Of a DNA stretch of 7,033 nucleotides, positions 6,305 to 7,033 are shown piece by piece. The notes beneath the pieces were generated by a model. The model had not been told where the DNA came from. It made no database searches and saw nothing but the letters and a program-made list of their open reading frames with translations. The DNA is taken from contig MUZY01000233.1 of NCBI GenBank assembly GCA_003266065.1, positions 1 through 7,033 of the forward strand. The letters run 5' to 3'. The position numbers and the translations under genes were made by a program. How positions within the stretch are numbered: position 1 is the stretch's first letter; every line of letters starts with the position of its first letter. This stretch comes from Methanosphaera sp. rholeuAM130. Its GTDB lineage: Archaea > Methanobacteriota > Methanobacteria > Methanobacteriales > Methanobacteriaceae.

Positions 6305-6626
6305 TATATCACTATACTTATTGTATGTTTCATTTATAATATTTTTTTTCAAATCCTAAAACAGTTAACTATATAAATGAATGAGTTATATATATAAATA
6401 CATAATATGTTATTTAGTATTTTTTTAATATTATGTTAAAAAAAATATATAAAGAGTGGATGGTCGAATGTTTTCTTAAACCCCAAACGGAACAATACTT
6501 TTGGAAAATTTTTAGATATTTAATATTGTATTTTTTTAATATTTTAATCTATAATTTGTAAATCTATTCTATCTATATATTTAATAAAATACTGAATTTT
6601 TATCACTTATACATGGAGGAGAAATA
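6305..6626. promoter_or_regulatory. Divergent A+T-rich region between CyaB-like gene and TATA-binding protein gene
   Basis: This 322-bp stretch holds no convincing gene. For the CyaB-like gene (minus strand), ATTTATAT at 6378-6371 is a near-consensus archaeal TATA box that would start transcription near 6346; TTATAAAT at about 6340-6333 is an alternative with a very short leader. For the plus strand there are three candidates: TTATATATATAAATA (6387-6400 region), AAAAAATATATAAAG (about 6440-6454) and CTATATATTTAATAA (about 6573-6586). The last lies some 45 bp before the ATG at 6627 and is the likeliest proximal promoter of the TATA-binding protein gene. Between the second and third lies a G+C-richer island (6455-6504), and a 16-nt direct repeat flanks it. 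Confidence 0.45.
6417..6543 (+). repeat. 16-nt direct repeat flanking a G+C-richer island
   Basis: GTATTTTTTTAATATT occurs exactly at 6417-6432 and again at 6528-6543, 111 bp apart on the same strand. Each copy contains a T7 tract, which in archaea can act as an oligo-T terminator. The DNA between them includes a TATA-like element (about 6446-6452) and an island (6455-6504) with roughly 40% G+C, against little more than 10% in its surroundings. The repeat is low in complexity, so coincidence in A+T-rich DNA is a real possibility. Confidence 0.35.
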
Positions 6627-7033
6627 ATGGCAGATGTAGAAATTAAAGTTGAAAACATTGTAGCTAGTGCAACATTAGGTAAATCATTGGAATTACCAAA
6701 AATTGCTCCAGCTTTAGAAAATGTTGAATATAACTTAGAACAATTCCCTGGTTTAGTCTTTAAACTTAAAGAGCCTAAAACTGCAGCTTTAATATTTGGA
6801 TCTGGTAAATTAGTATGTACTGGTGCAAAATGTATTGAAGACTCAATAAAAGCTATTCATATGACAGTGGATAGAATAAGAGAATTAGATTCTGAAATTC
6901 CTAAAGATTTCGAAATAAAAATACAAAACATTGTAGCATCAGCGAATTTAGGAAGAATACTTAACTTAGAAGCAGTTGCTTTAGATTTAGAGAATACAGA
7001 ATATGAACCAGAACAATTCCCTGGTTTAGTATA
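6627..7033 (+). CDS. tbp: TATA-binding protein (archaeal TBP), C-terminus beyond right edge
   Basis: TBP binds the TATA box and, with TFB, recruits archaeal RNA polymerase. The window gives 135 codons (MADVEIKVENIVASATLG...) with no stop; archaeal TBPs are near 181 residues, so about a quarter is missing. The two-fold repeat of the saddle fold is plain: IKVENIVASATLG (6-18) matches IKIQNIVASANLG (98-110), and EQFPGLV occurs at 38-44 and 129-135. Phe40 and Phe57, 17 residues apart in FPGLVF...LIF, correspond to the first DNA-kinking pair of yeast TBP (Phe99/Phe116); Phe131 starts the second pair, whose partner is outside. GSGKLVCTGAK (58-68) is the typical strand-turn segment. GGAGG (6615-6619) lies 7 nt before the ATG. 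Gene order puts it divergent from the CyaB-like gene. The identification is certain. Confidence 0.97.
   Translation, partial: MADVEIKVENIVASATLGKSLELPKIAPALENVEYNLEQFPGLVFKLKEPKTAALIFGSGKLVCTGAKCIEDSIKAIHMTVDRIRELDSEIPKDFEIKIQNIVASANLGRILNLEAVALDLENTEYEPEQFPGLV

Noticed and set aside
5768..6352. CyaB-like protein starting at TTG 6352 (194 residues)
   Set aside because: The extra 16 residues precede the ExExK strand that normally begins CYTH proteins, and TATA-like elements at 6378-6371 and about 6340-6333 would start transcription inside or after this TTG.
6460..6561. 33-codon plus-strand ORF (MVECFLKPQTEQYF...)
   Set aside because: It has no spaced ribosome binding site, its hydrophobic C-terminal half just reflects A+T-rich DNA, and the nearest TATA-like element would start transcription after its ATG.
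1..7033. CRISPR array, insertion sequence, tRNA or defence system
   Set aside because: I saw no regularly spaced repeats, transposase motifs, tRNA-like cloverleaf segments or nuclease/helicase signatures in any part of the window.

Overview
The window reads as a stretch of chromosome from a methanogenic archaeon of the order Methanobacteriales, most like the host-associated genera Methanosphaera or Methanobrevibacter. Three things point there: an archaeal TATA-binding protein, the coenzyme B genes aksA and hacA, and an Asn/Thr-rich secreted 'adhesin-like' protein of the kind expanded in gut methanogens. Intergenic DNA is extremely A+T-rich, and most genes carry GGAGG-type ribosome binding sites. 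The genus is an inference; no ribosomal RNA gene is present.

Layout. From 1 to 854 (minus strand) lies the N-terminal part of a secreted beta-helix adhesin-like protein that runs off the left edge. A 230-bp divergent promoter region follows. Positions 1085-3016 (plus) hold a tight two-gene operon of sugar-nucleotide pyrophosphorylases: a long-form RmlA-like glucose-1-phosphate thymidylyltransferase, then GalU, 12 bp apart. A convergent gap (3017-3179) contains T-tracts and a perfect 9-bp inverted repeat that could stop transcription from both sides. Positions 3180-5609 (minus) hold aksA and hacA, 9 bp apart and transcribed in that order. After a 158-bp gap comes a CYTH/CyaB-like gene (5768-6304, minus). 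A 322-bp, very A+T-rich divergent region separates it from the TATA-binding protein gene (6627 to the right edge, plus), which is cut after 135 codons.

How the genes work together. RmlA-like and GalU enzymes activate glucose 1-phosphate to NDP-glucose for cell-surface polysaccharide or glycan synthesis, and the adjacent divergent adhesin is a surface protein rich in N-glycosylation sequons; the functional link is inference from proximity. AksA (homocitrate synthase) and HacA (homoaconitase large subunit) catalyse successive steps of the 2-oxoacid chain elongation that makes the 7-mercaptoheptanoyl part of coenzyme B, needed for the last step of methanogenesis. The small homoaconitase subunit and the AksF dehydrogenase are not in the window.

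The most notable point is that aksA has no ATG, GTG or TTG start codon upstream of its catalytic LRDGEQ motif. Either it starts at an AUU codon (5609) preceded by a G-rich ribosome-binding-like site, or the run of five Gs just upstream is one base short of what would open an ATG start. I see no CRISPR array, transposon, tRNA or clearly new multi-gene system. The remaining candidates for novelty are regulatory: a promoter-like site and a G+C-richer island in the leader region of the TATA-binding protein gene.
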